Positions 16,202-25,464 of a stretch of DNA of 32,623 bases are shown here, in pieces. Each line of letters starts with the position of its first letter. The first letter of the stretch is position 1. Origin of the DNA: Verrucomicrobiales bacterium (GTDB taxonomy: Bacteria; Verrucomicrobiota; Verrucomicrobiia; Verrucomicrobiales; V1-33); contig JAQGPJ010000056.1 of the NCBI GenBank assembly GCA_028293125.1, forward strand, positions 1-32,623, read 5' to 3'. The translations under genes were made by a program, and so were the position numbers. Under the pieces are notes generated by a model. It did not search any database and was not told where the DNA came from. It worked only from the letters and a program-made list of their open reading frames with translations.

Positions 16202-19200
16202 TCAGTCCTCTTTGGCGCCGCACACTTTTTTCGCTTCCGCCACGAGAGGACCGAATTTGGCGTAATTCACCTTCACGCCGTCATCCAGATCCAAGGCGAT
16301 GCGCTGGTCCGCGTAGTGGCGGAGCTGCTCGTCGAATTGGATCAGCTCCGCCTGCTGCTTTTTGAGCTGGTCCTGTTCCGTCTGGAATTTTTTGCTCTGG
16401 GCGCTGGAGCTGGCCTTCAGTTTCCCGTCGTCCAGATTGGCGATGCGGGCGCTCAGCTTTCCCTGAAGCGGGATCACGTATTCCGTGCGGATCCGCGCCA
16501 GGGTGCCCAGGGTGTAGCGATGGAGATAGACCAGGCATTGGAAGGCTTTCTGCTTGCCGCTGGAGAAGAGCCAGTAGATGGGCCGGTTTTTGTAGGTTTG
16601 CAGGTGGTCCTTGCCGAAGTCATTCTGGAAATACGTCCTCAGGTCCTTGCCCAGAGCTTGCTTGAGGAACTGCAGGTTCCCGTTCAGCGCGGCCTCGCCG
16701 AAGGTTGCGCGGAGGAAATCGCGGGTGCGGGCCACGATGTCGTCCTCGAACCACTCGCCATCGAGCACGGGGATGATGCCGTCCTCGTCGGGGGCGAAGG
16801 TGAGTTCGGCCAGTGGTTTTCCCACTTTTTCCAGAAACTCACGGAGTGAGTCGCCAGCATTGGCGAGGATGAGGCCGGGGTGGTCGGGGGAATAGCGGCC
16901 CATCATGCAGCCGACGGCATAGGAGAGGAAGGCGGCCATGTCGCGGCGGGCCTCAGCGCGGGCGAGGGTGATTTGCTCCTCGGGCACTTCGGGCTGCAAC
17001 TCGCCGTCGAGGCCGTAGGCGGCGATGAAGAGCCGGTTGTTCTCCGTCTCCAGCTCCTGCATCCGGCGGACCGCGGCGGTGCTCTGCGTCTCCCAATTCC
17101 GCCAGCTCGCTTCCAGCGTCGCGCCCTTCAGCCCCGGCCGCAGCAACGGCTGGTCGCGGAAATCCCACGAGGTCTCGAAGTTGTCCCAGTCGGCGCGTGC
17201 GAGGGCAATGCAGCTTTCAGGAATTTCACTAAATTCACCAGATCGAGAACTAAAATGCTGCGGCAGAGGAATGTTCTGAATATCCCCAATATTGCAGTTC
17301 AAGGTCGGGTTAAAGAGGTGGACGATAAAGTTGCCAACCTTACTGTTTGCGACACCAAGAAGGGCAATTGTGGTCTGGCGATCAGCGAACAGAGTAGGTG
17401 CAGCAAGATTGAAAATATGTCCTGCCTCTTTAATTCTAAACCCTTTCAAAGGGCTCGATGAAATTAAGTTCCAGCAGAATCCCTCACGCTCCCAAAGATA
17501 TTCCGGAATTATTCGGGCAACATGATCGCTTCTGTAGTGTTTGCAGGCCGATTCTGTCCAGTTCACGACCGAGTCAACATTGCCATACCATTTTCTGTAT
17601 TCACCGCCCTTGGGATGAAATCTCCACGATCTGGGTGCCACAAGCGCCTTACTTATCTCCCAGAATTTCCTAATGAATCGGTCATTGTCTCCTGTTTTTG
17701 TCTGACCATCCGACTGAGTAATGCTGCCAATGTTTTCCCCAGTTTCAAAAACCCCGATTGTTTTGTTGGGAACAAAATAACCAATTGGCGTTCCCGGTAT
17801 TTTCAAAAACGTTTTAGCTGCAGCCCTATAGAACCAACCGCAATTTGGGTTACTGATCGCCTCTAAGGTGCGTGGCCCCTGTTGCTCTGAGCCACGAAAA
17901 TCGGAGAGGCGAATGTAGGAACCGAGATGATCCAACAGATTGTGATTCAGTAATGTGAACGTGCAGATAGGCACAGTCGCTCCATCAAATCCGGAATATT
18001 CAAGCTGAACCAGCGACGTGATTGTTGCTTTGCCGGTCAGAAGGATACGAAGATCCCGATATGAAGCGATGAACATCCACACGAAAGGAGACATGAATCC
18101 CATTCGACCAAACGGCAAACTTAAGGACAGACAACGAGCAAGGAAGGCTGCGAACAAGTCATATTTATATTCTGAGAAATTGTTCTGTAAGAATGTCTTT
18201 AGTTTGGGATTCATCCCCTTCGCGCCCATATACGGCGGATTGGCCACGACGACGTGATACCGCTGGGTGAGCGCCTCAGCTTGTTCGAGCACGCGCAGGA
18301 CTTTGAGGTGCGTTCCGCGCAGGAAAAGATGGCCGCCGAGTTCCTTCGCCTCGATGGCGCGGCTGAGGTCGGCGATTGCCCGTTCGTCGAAGCACGGCTG
18401 GATGAGCGATCCGAAGGTCTTCGCCTCCTCGAACTGGTGGAGCAGTCGGAGCACGGGCTGATTGAAGAGGTCGCCCAGCCTGAGGGTGTGAGTGTAGTCG
18501 TGCAGCTCGTCTTCCCCGAAGCGCACGTCGCGCAGCTCGATGATGCGGGGCCGGACAAGGTGTTCCGGCTGGAAGAAGCGACGGGACTTTTGCCGGGCCT
18601 TGAAGACGAGGGCCAGCTCGGCGAGCTGGGCGGCGCGGGGGCAGATCTCCAGCCCGTGCAGATTGTGCCGCAGGATAAGGCCGGGAATATCAGGGGGCGC
18701 GTAGCCTTCCTCCTCATAGATGAGGGTGAGCAGGTCGAAGGCGTAGGTGAGCATGTGCCCGCTGCCGACGGCGGGATCCACCAACCGGATTTCCTCGGGT
18801 TTGGTGATTTTGAGGAAGTCGGTCTCAGCGGCGGAAGAGGCCTCCACGCCGACGAGGGAAAGGTCCGGCAAATCAACGGTGTGGGAGGACCACTCCCGTT
18901 GCCATGCGAGGCACAGGGCGGTGTGGCAAGCACGGAATTGCTTCATCTCCTCCAGCACCGGTCCGCTGCCGGAGCCCCACTTCATGGCCCTTTGGAGGAA
19001 AAAGAGGCAGCATCGCAGATCCTCGAAGGAGGCATATTCCCAACCTTCCCGCTGAAGCTCCTCCACTTTATTCCCGTCGGGGTCGCCCCACCGGCTGCGG
19101 GCATAAGCATAGCCGTCAACGGTCAGGGCGTAGGCTTGGGAGGAGTCATCAATATCGTCGTCCTCTTTCGCAGGGACGGCGGGCAGAGGTTGGGGACGCA

Positions 19201-20119
19201 GCCACATCCACTTCTGGAATTCCCCTTCCCGGAAGGAGATGCGGTTTGTCCACCCGGCCTGCCAGGCCGGCGGCTCGGCGGTGGCGGGCTCGATGTAGTA
19301 GGGCATGTGCCCGCGCAGCCGGGAGCCGGGACGATTGAGCAGCCAGAGCCGGCCGAGGGAGTTTTCGACAAGGTAGCGGACGATCCAGTGCGGAGTGAAG
19401 AGCTGAGTGACGGCGGGAATGTCCTCGGTCGGAACGGCGCTCTTGCGGGCCATGACCGCATCCTTTTTCTCCGAGATATAAAACTGGTAGAGCCAGCCAA
19501 GGACTTCCACCTGCTGCCAGTCCTCCTCCCCGCTTCCCGCGACGAGCTGGCGGATGACGGAATCCGAATGCAGGAGATTGTCCGGCAGCAGCAGGATGGT
19601 GGCATCATCCAGGCGGCTGAAAATGGAGGGCAGGATGCGGTACAGCTCCTGACACTGGGCCAGCAGCAGCAGGCGGTAGAGTTCCTCGTCCCGGGTGCCG
19701 TCCAGTTTGAGGCGGATCACCTCCGCGCGGTCCAGCCCCTCCAGTGTGACGTGTTCGGCTTTCTCCAGCAGCTCCGGCAGGGAGCCGTGCTCCGGATGGC
19801 TGAGCACCCGGTAGCCGTGGGACAGGTAGCCATGCAGCTCCATGTAGCGAAGCGCCACGAAACGGTTGAACCAAGTGTAGGCGATGGCCTCCATGGCGGG
19901 CTCGAATCCATCCCTGCCGATGCGCTCCAGAAGATCGCGCCGCAGCGGGACCACGCTCCGGGGAAACGGCTGCCCGCCAATGACGGCCAGATCTCCCGTT
20001 TCCGTGAGCGGCTCCACCGCGTCCTCCCGGATGCCAAGCACGACCGCCCGGCGTTTGACGGCTTCAATAAATGCCGTGCGGGCGGCGGGAGCGTAGGTTT
20101 TGAGTTTGCTGAGGTTCAT
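16202..20119 (-). CDS. pglX: BREX adenine-specific DNA methyltransferase PglX
   Basis: A 1305-residue type 1 PglX, the site-specific N6-adenine methyltransferase that marks host DNA and sets BREX specificity. Methyltransferase motif I is LVDPAVGSGHM (Asp448) and motif IV is VVANPPY (627-630). The C-terminal third is helical with a coiled-coil-like stretch near 1250. The segment after NPPY to about residue 965 (nucleotides about 17215-18230), which should hold the target-recognition domain, is visibly AT-richer than both flanks, as if exchanged. ATG 20119 overlaps the brxC stop as ATGA, so translation is probably coupled. No frameshift or truncation was found. Confidence 0.96.
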   Translation of the reverse strand: MNLSKLKTYAPAARTAFIEAVKRRAVVLGIREDAVEPLTETGDLAVIGGQPFPRSVVPLRRDLLERIGRDGFEPAMEAIAYTWFNRFVALRYMELHGYLSHGYRVLSHPEHGSLPELLEKAEHVTLEGLDRAEVIRLKLDGTRDEELYRLLLLAQCQELYRILPSIFSRLDDATILLLPDNLLHSDSVIRQLVAGSGEEDWQQVEVLGWLYQFYISEKKDAVMARKSAVPTEDIPAVTQLFTPHWIVRYLVENSLGRLWLLNRPGSRLRGHMPYYIEPATAEPPAWQAGWTNRISFREGEFQKWMWLRPQPLPAVPAKEDDDIDDSSQAYALTVDGYAYARSRWGDPDGNKVEELQREGWEYASFEDLRCCLFFLQRAMKWGSGSGPVLEEMKQFRACHTALCLAWQREWSSHTVDLPDLSLVGVEASSAAETDFLKITKPEEIRLVDPAVGSGHMLTYAFDLLTLIYEEEGYAPPDIPGLILRHNLHGLEICPRAAQLAELALVFKARQKSRRFFQPEHLVRPRIIELRDVRFGEDELHDYTHTLRLGDLFNQPVLRLLHQFEEAKTFGSLIQPCFDERAIADLSRAIEAKELGGHLFLRGTHLKVLRVLEQAEALTQRYHVVVANPPYMGAKGMNPKLKTFLQNNFSEYKYDLFAAFLARCLSLSLPFGRMGFMSPFVWMFIASYRDLRILLTGKATITSLVQLEYSGFDGATVPICTFTLLNHNLLDHLGSYIRLSDFRGSEQQGPRTLEAISNPNCGWFYRAAAKTFLKIPGTPIGYFVPNKTIGVFETGENIGSITQSDGQTKTGDNDRFIRKFWEISKALVAPRSWRFHPKGGEYRKWYGNVDSVVNWTESACKHYRSDHVARIIPEYLWEREGFCWNLISSSPLKGFRIKEAGHIFNLAAPTLFADRQTTIALLGVANSKVGNFIVHLFNPTLNCNIGDIQNIPLPQHFSSRSGEFSEIPESCIALARADWDNFETSWDFRDQPLLRPGLKGATLEASWRNWETQSTAAVRRMQELETENNRLFIAAYGLDGELQPEVPEEQITLARAEARRDMAAFLSYAVGCMMGRYSPDHPGLILANAGDSLREFLEKVGKPLAELTFAPDEDGIIPVLDGEWFEDDIVARTRDFLRATFGEAALNGNLQFLKQALGKDLRTYFQNDFGKDHLQTYKNRPIYWLFSSGKQKAFQCLVYLHRYTLGTLARIRTEYVIPLQGKLSARIANLDDGKLKASSSAQSKKFQTEQDQLKKQQAELIQFDEQLRHYADQRIALDLDDGVKVNYAKFGPLVAEAKKVCGAKED

Positions 20120-23100
20120 TCTTTGATCTGAATCCTTTCGTTTTGGGCAAGGGCATCCTGAAGTTCCACGCGCAGCCGGGTGAGGAAATCCTCCACCTCG
20201 GGTCCGGATTCGAGGAAGGGCTTGGAAAGAAGAGAGCTGATCCGGACAATTCTCCTAAGTTTGACGCCAGCTTGCTCCTCCGCTTTCGGCGTGTTTGTCG
20301 AAGAGTTCACCTGCTTCCGCGTGGACTCCTCAATGGCGGAAACCGCTATCTCGAAAAGGTCGAGAGCCTCCCGGGCGGCTTGGTCGATGTGGGCGATACT
20401 GTCGTAGGTGCAAACCTTTTGCCGCAGACTGTCAAAATTCCCGAGAACCTCCTGCCGGAGGGGCTCGTTGGTTCCGGCCTGATCGAGCTCCGCTTTCGTC
20501 TGGCCGAGCCGCTCCTCAATGGTGCCCAGCACTTGGGCCCGGCGGGCGGAGAGCATGGCCAGATTGATTTCCTGCACGGAATCGATGAGTCCACGGGCCT
20601 CGCTGAGCATGCCGTAGGGAGCCGCAGCTTGGAGAATCCGCTCCATGCGCAGCAATGCGGGGGCGGCGGCGGGGTCGCGCTCCAGCTCCAGTTGATTCAG
20701 CCGGAAACGGATGGTGGCTCGGCGCAGCTCCTCCCACAGGGGGCGCTGTTTGGTATAGAAGTTCGAAAGCTGGTGGAAACTTTCGGATAGGTCGAGGATT
20801 TCATCCTTGCTGGCATTGAACTGGGCGAGAAACGCCTGGTTTTCGGTTTGGGCCAGCAAACGCTGCATGGGGCCGATGCCCGTCGCGAGAGCTTCCAGGC
20901 CCGGGTATTCCCCATTGTGGGCCAGGCTTTGGAACGATTGGAGGTCCTTCAGCCAGCTCTGAAAGTGCGCCCGGAGGTGGGAGCAAAGTCCTTCCTCGTG
21001 ATCCGGCCCCATTTCCCCGAAAATCTCCTGTCCCAGTTTGCGGGCTCTCTGGAGTTCGGCGGGATCGGTGAGAATCCGCTGCGTGAGGGTGATCTGCCGC
21101 CATTTGGCGGTGGCGGTGAGTTCTTCGAAGGCACGGTCCAGGGGAATTTTGGCCCCGGCCCGGACGAGGTGGATTTCCCCCGTCACCAGCAGCCTCGCGA
21201 CGAGGAGGATGGTTTCCAGGGAGGGCCAGCCATAGGGCCGTCCGGAAAAACGGTCCTCCACCAGATCGTGGAGCACAACCACCCGGCTGGCTTGGCGGCA
21301 CAGGCTGAGGTAATCCCGCAGTTCCTGAATAGCCTTGGGGTTTCCTTGTTCAGTCTTAAGGGCCAGCGTCTGCTGGCCGATATCATTGGCCCGGAGCACA
21401 GCCTGGATTTCCTTCAGCGGCTCTGTCACCAGATGCTGGAGATAATCCGTTTTAAGATAAGTATTCCTGATGAGGTAATCCAGGGAATCCCCGACGACGG
21501 TGGCGGGACCGGCGGTTTTGGGCTGAAAGGGTTGTCCGGCCACAAAACACAAGGCGCGGGTGACGAGGCCTGTCAGAGCCAGAACAAGACGCTGGCGGCG
21601 CTGGCGGTTATCATCGGCGAAATCCCGGAGAATGCGCTGGGTGGACGAGTTCTGGGTGCCGTCGCTCGTTTTGGAGGTGAACCTCTCGGTCTGCAGGTAG
21701 ATGCGGACTTCGCGGGCCAGGGAATCGTGGTCTCCAAGCCGGAGAATGACCTGGCCATTGTCCTCAACGCTGGCCATCGTGCAGCGTCCGCTGTCATAAA
21801 GATCGTATTCATCGTTGAGGGGCGTGATGAATTGGACGGTGAGGGCGTTTTCCGCCCGGCTGCCATGAGGATGCCGGTCGCAAACGCGGATGAGAGGGAA
21901 ATCCTTCCCGTTCACGGAATACCGATGCTTGCGCTGTTCCTTGAGAACCTCGTCAAAGATGAGTTCGCCCATGAGCCTGGCTTCCGCTCCCGGATCCAGC
22001 TCCTGATTTTTGATTTCGCGGCTGAGATCGCGCTCCTCATTGGTGAGAAAAGAGAAATTGTCGCCGTTGCGGTTCACAAGTGTCTGGCCCTCAAGCCGCA
22101 GAAGGCTGGATTCGATCCTCCGCCGGAGAGTCAGGCGGTCGGTATCGATCTCGTCCATGCAGAGAGCGACAAGGTTTTCGACGTTGCCCTTCACCTCATC
22201 GACATACCGGATGAGAAACAGGACCTTGAGCATGTGGATATCAAAAGGCTCCAAAGCCTGATTCGTGGAGGCCTGGTCGATGGTGCGTTTGACGGCGGTG
22301 TCGAGGAAGTTTTCGATGGAGGGGTAAAAACGATAGAGCGGCACCAGCACGCCCGGCGGGCAGTCTTTGATCTGCACGGTGGCGGACTGGAAGGCATCCA
22401 GAAGGGAGCGCTCCCCGCGCGCAAGATGCATCCCGGTGGCCCCGGCCTTGCGGATGGCTTCGAAGATTTTTTGAACCAGTTGGAACTGATAGGGGATGAA
22501 CGGGTAAGTGGCGGCGAAATCCGCGGAATCCCGGTAGGATTTCATACTCATGCCGGTGTGGCCGAAAGTGAGCTGATTGCGGATGACATCACCTTTCTCC
22601 GCGTGGAGCTTTTCCAAAACCCCGGTGGCGTCCCTGGTTTTGGCCAGGAGCCGGGCCCGGATGACCTCGTCCACATTGGCGCTGGAGAGGGACATGCGCG
22701 TGGTGAAGCGGGCGGTGATGCGCGAAAAATCGTTGGCGCGCGTGGTGTTCATGACGCCGATCACCGCGTCAATATCCTCCTGGGAAGTCACGATAACCCA
22801 GGCCCTTCCGCCGCAGCGGGTGCCCAGAGTTTCGGTGATGGTCTGGAGGCTGAGCATCAGCTGGGAGTTTTGCCCGATAAAGGCTCCCATCTCGTCGGCG
22901 AAGAAAAGCAGCCGGTGGTCCGGTCCCTTGCTGTCGAGGTATTCCTTAACCCAGTCGCAGAAACTCTCCACAGTGAGGGAGAAATTGCCTTCAGCGTTGT
23001 CGAACCATTTGCTGGAGGCCTCACCGGATTGTCCCAAAGCCGAGGAAAGAGCGCAGATCATTTCATCGCGGTAGAAATCGAAGGCGTCGCGCTCGGTTTC

Positions 23101-23703
23101 CCATGATTTCCCGGCGGCCTCGAGGAAGGCCGTTTTGAAGGCTTCAAGCTTCCCGCGCTCGTCCAAGTGGCGCTCCATGTGCGCGATGTGAGGGGGTGAA
23201 CCCGCATAGCCCTGCAATTCATTGAGCATCCGCAGAAGCACGGACAGGATGGCGTCGCGGTTCGAGGCGTGGTCGGCTTTGGTCTCGATATTGAAGAGGA
23301 CCACTTCCGTCGGATGAGCCAAAGCGCGCCGGATATCGGCGTAGAACATGCCGTCCTTTATTTTGGATTCAAAAAAATCGACGGTGCGCTTCGTCCTGCC
23401 GTCCATATGCAGCTCGCGATTTTCCATGAGATAGGAAAGAACCTTCAGGAAGTGGGATTTCCCGGAGCCGAAAAAGCCGGAAATCCAAACTCCGATCTGT
23501 CCGGCCACCTGCGCGCTGTTGAGATTTTCAGCGACGTTCAAATAACTCCGGAAGAAGCTGTGGAGGTGCTTGTCCAGCTCATGGGTGACCACGAATTCGT
23601 CCAGTTCCTGCCACACGGAAGCATCATCCTGCTGGTCGGCCTTGACGACGCCGTTGATGGGACGGGCGATGTCACGTTCGAAAATGTCTTGGATTCTCAT
23701 CAT
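20116..23703 (-). CDS. brxC: BREX ATPase BrxC (PglY-like)
   Basis: A 1195-residue large P-loop ATPase of BREX. The start IQDIFERDIARPINGVVKA is characteristic of BrxC. Walker A is GFFGSGKS (76-83), and LLFFADEMGAF further on fits Walker B. The C-terminal third is largely helical. BrxC is required for both methylation and restriction in studied type 1 systems and assembles with BrxB, PglZ and PglX. It begins 12 bp after brxB and shares ATGA with pglX. ATG 23703 is followed by a second ATG one codon later, and either could be used. Confidence 0.96.
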   Translation of the reverse strand: MMRIQDIFERDIARPINGVVKADQQDDASVWQELDEFVVTHELDKHLHSFFRSYLNVAENLNSAQVAGQIGVWISGFFGSGKSHFLKVLSYLMENRELHMDGRTKRTVDFFESKIKDGMFYADIRRALAHPTEVVLFNIETKADHASNRDAILSVLLRMLNELQGYAGSPPHIAHMERHLDERGKLEAFKTAFLEAAGKSWETERDAFDFYRDEMICALSSALGQSGEASSKWFDNAEGNFSLTVESFCDWVKEYLDSKGPDHRLLFFADEMGAFIGQNSQLMLSLQTITETLGTRCGGRAWVIVTSQEDIDAVIGVMNTTRANDFSRITARFTTRMSLSSANVDEVIRARLLAKTRDATGVLEKLHAEKGDVIRNQLTFGHTGMSMKSYRDSADFAATYPFIPYQFQLVQKIFEAIRKAGATGMHLARGERSLLDAFQSATVQIKDCPPGVLVPLYRFYPSIENFLDTAVKRTIDQASTNQALEPFDIHMLKVLFLIRYVDEVKGNVENLVALCMDEIDTDRLTLRRRIESSLLRLEGQTLVNRNGDNFSFLTNEERDLSREIKNQELDPGAEARLMGELIFDEVLKEQRKHRYSVNGKDFPLIRVCDRHPHGSRAENALTVQFITPLNDEYDLYDSGRCTMASVEDNGQVILRLGDHDSLAREVRIYLQTERFTSKTSDGTQNSSTQRILRDFADDNRQRRQRLVLALTGLVTRALCFVAGQPFQPKTAGPATVVGDSLDYLIRNTYLKTDYLQHLVTEPLKEIQAVLRANDIGQQTLALKTEQGNPKAIQELRDYLSLCRQASRVVVLHDLVEDRFSGRPYGWPSLETILLVARLLVTGEIHLVRAGAKIPLDRAFEELTATAKWRQITLTQRILTDPAELQRARKLGQEIFGEMGPDHEEGLCSHLRAHFQSWLKDLQSFQSLAHNGEYPGLEALATGIGPMQRLLAQTENQAFLAQFNASKDEILDLSESFHQLSNFYTKQRPLWEELRRATIRFRLNQLELERDPAAAPALLRMERILQAAAPYGMLSEARGLIDSVQEINLAMLSARRAQVLGTIEERLGQTKAELDQAGTNEPLRQEVLGNFDSLRQKVCTYDSIAHIDQAAREALDLFEIAVSAIEESTRKQVNSSTNTPKAEEQAGVKLRRIVRISSLLSKPFLESGPEVEDFLTRLRVELQDALAQNERIQIKE

Positions 23704-23715
23704 GATGCGAAAGGG

Positions 23716-24288
23716 TCAGGGAACGAGTTTGAAGGCGCGGTAGTAAGGGCCTTTCAACTTGCCGAAAAGGCGCACATACTGGCCGTCATAGGTGCCGGGG
23801 TAGAACATCACCAGGGGCGTCCGGCCCATGCGCGGCTGGAGCGCGGCCAGCAGGCTGTGGGTGCGGACCACGGGAAACACGCTGCCAACCCCCGAGACCA
23901 GCACCAGATCATGCGCGCCGCCACCCACCTCGGCTGCAAAGGCGTCGGCCAATTTTGCGCCCTCGAACTGGGGAGCCAGGGTTTTGATCAAAGCAACATC
24001 ACCGTCCCGCTTCTGTTTGTCGTAAGCCCGTTGCAAAAATCCCCGGGTTTGGAGCGATTTGATGAACAGCTCGAAAAGATTCAGGTGCGCGACCTTCAGC
24101 TCGGGGTGCGCTTTGGCCAGATGGGGACCCAAAAAGGAGAGATAATCGCGGATTTTCAGCTCCGCGTCGGGAGGATAATCGAAAATGTGGAAGGCCACTT
24201 CGTTGCCAATACCTGTGCTCCGCAGGAATCCCTCCGAAGTGATTCTGGCCGGGATTTGGTTGAGGCGTTCTTCGAGGTTGCCGGTCAT
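23716..24288 (-). CDS. brxB: BREX protein BrxB (DUF1788 family)
   Basis: A 190-residue protein with the conserved BrxB C-terminus: LVLVSGVGSVFPVVRTHSLL, then TPLVMFYPGTYDGQYVRLF. BrxB is a small core subunit that links BrxC and PglZ in known complexes. ATG 24288 overlaps the brxA stop as ATGA, and the stop lies 12 bp before brxC, so it sits in the middle of a tightly coupled operon. Length is normal. Confidence 0.95.
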   Translation of the reverse strand: MTGNLEERLNQIPARITSEGFLRSTGIGNEVAFHIFDYPPDAELKIRDYLSFLGPHLAKAHPELKVAHLNLFELFIKSLQTRGFLQRAYDKQKRDGDVALIKTLAPQFEGAKLADAFAAEVGGGAHDLVLVSGVGSVFPVVRTHSLLAALQPRMGRTPLVMFYPGTYDGQYVRLFGKLKGPYYRAFKLVP

Positions 24289-24884
24289 GATAGCTGGAGG
24301 GTGCGTAAAAGAGAAAATTCCCTGCGGTCTTCCAGATAAGCCTGTAATTCGGGGAGAATGGTGACCCGCCGCAGTTCACGGGAAGTGGTGTCTGTGAGAT
24401 ATCCGCCTTGGGCTAGGATTTGAAACACGGACGAGCGCAGCCGCTTCCGGGTGGCCTCGCGCCACACAGGCATCGCCGGATCCCGGGACTGGCAGAGTTC
24501 AAGAAACGGTGCCCATACGCCGCTGGAAAGGTGGGTCCGGAAGAGGCGGTGCTCCTCGCGCAGCACCAGTTCCAAGAAATCCCGGAGCAGCGCGCTATCC
24601 TTCACCGCCGCAGCCAGCAGGGCCTGAGTGGCCAGAGGTTTGGAGCCGTCCCGCACCATGAGCCAAAGCCCGTCGTCGAATTCCTCCAGACGGGAGCGGA
24701 TGAGTCTGGAAAGGCGGAGAGCCGTGGCGGATGTTCTGGACTGAAGCCGGTTTTCCCCCACGATGGCGGTTCTCCACTGCTCCTCCGTGGCTTTGTCGAG
24801 AAGCAGGCCCGCAATCACACGGCTCTCGCGTGGTTTCAAGGAACCGGCGGTCAGATCGGCACTGTAACGGGAAGTAATGGGCAT
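24285..24884 (-). CDS. brxA: BREX protein BrxA (DUF1819 family)
   Basis: The first BREX gene, about 199 residues from ATG 24884. RYSADLTAGSLKPRESRVIA near the N-terminus is the BrxA hallmark. BrxA is a small helical DNA-binding protein. The start was chosen because family members begin a few residues before this motif. ATG 24944 (20 residues longer) has a better-spaced AAGG upstream and is a real alternative. The open frame continues to 25073, but the extra residues are Pro-rich and resemble nothing. No dedicated BREX regulator (WYL/BrxR) is present nearby. Confidence 0.92.
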   Translation of the reverse strand: MPITSRYSADLTAGSLKPRESRVIAGLLLDKATEEQWRTAIVGENRLQSRTSATALRLSRLIRSRLEEFDDGLWLMVRDGSKPLATQALLAAAVKDSALLRDFLELVLREEHRLFRTHLSSGVWAPFLELCQSRDPAMPVWREATRKRLRSSVFQILAQGGYLTDTTSRELRRVTILPELQAYLEDRREFSLLRTLQLS

Positions 24885-25074
24885 GCGGGCGATGCGCTGG
24901 TTAGAAGGAATGTTTTCGATGACTGGCCATTGATGTCCCGCCATTTTCATCGCCTTCGCGGCATCCTCAATGGTGATTGATGTTCGGATCGCCGCAGGCA
25001 CAGGTGCAGGCAAGGGCCAGATTCTCACGGTCTGCCGGGCGGGGTGGCTCCCGGCCTTTGATGGCTTGGTCATT

Positions 25075-25275
25075 CCATGACCACCGTAATGCCGTGGGCA
25101 GTGTCGGCATCCGCCTCAAAAGGCAGTCCTTCAAGTCGGTTCCAGATCTGGGTTTTGCCAATGTGCCCATTGCCCATTGCCCAGAATCACACCTTCACAT
25201 CCGGAAGCAGAGCTTCGCCTGCGGCCAGATCGATAAAATGAGCTCCAAAGCGTTCCAAGCAATCATCCCGGTTCT
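25075..25275 (-). pseudogene. Decayed Roc GTPase fragment (second ROCO gene remnant)
   Basis: On the minus strand this reads CLERFGAHFIDLAAGEALLP-DVKV, then a frameshift, then GNGHIGKTQIWNRLEGLPFE and ADADTAHGITVV. It aligns block by block with residues 488-545 of the intact ROCO protein (GEALLPDVKVMILGNGRIGKT and onward). The lesion is a lost base just before the P-loop plus a 7-base tandem duplication (ATGGGCA twice). No LRR, COR, TIR or CHAT sequence remains around it. It lies immediately upstream of brxA, in the same orientation as the intact gene downstream of brxL. Confidence 0.85.
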
Positions 25276-25344
25276 AGCGGCTTGCTGGCCTATAAACCGC
25301 AGGGCTCCAGTAAATCCCCGAAAATATCCGACTTTCCCTTTGGA

Positions 25345-25378
25345 GCAGCCCACCCAATAATGTATTTTATCGGTTCAG
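25345..25378 (+). repeat. pdif/Xer-like site, copy 1
   Basis: CAGCCCACCCAATAA, spacer TGTATT, then TTATCGGTTCAG. The arms match copies 2 (26291) and 3 (29397, reversed) while the 6-bp spacer differs, and the TAA-N6-TTA centre is that of XerC/XerD sites. It is in direct orientation relative to copy 2. The recombinase is not encoded here, so a host Xer would be needed. Confidence 0.5.
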
Positions 25379-25464
25379 ATCACAGAAATTTTGGGCGGCA
25401 TGCCACCCCGGCGGTTAGGGGCACCAGCGCATTGTTCGCCCTTGTTCGTGGACAAGTGTTCTGC

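Noticed and set aside
24885-25073. N-terminal extension of brxA to ATG 25073.
   Set aside because: The extra 63 residues are not BrxA-like and abut the ROCO remnant. Internal starts at 24884 or 24944 fit the family.
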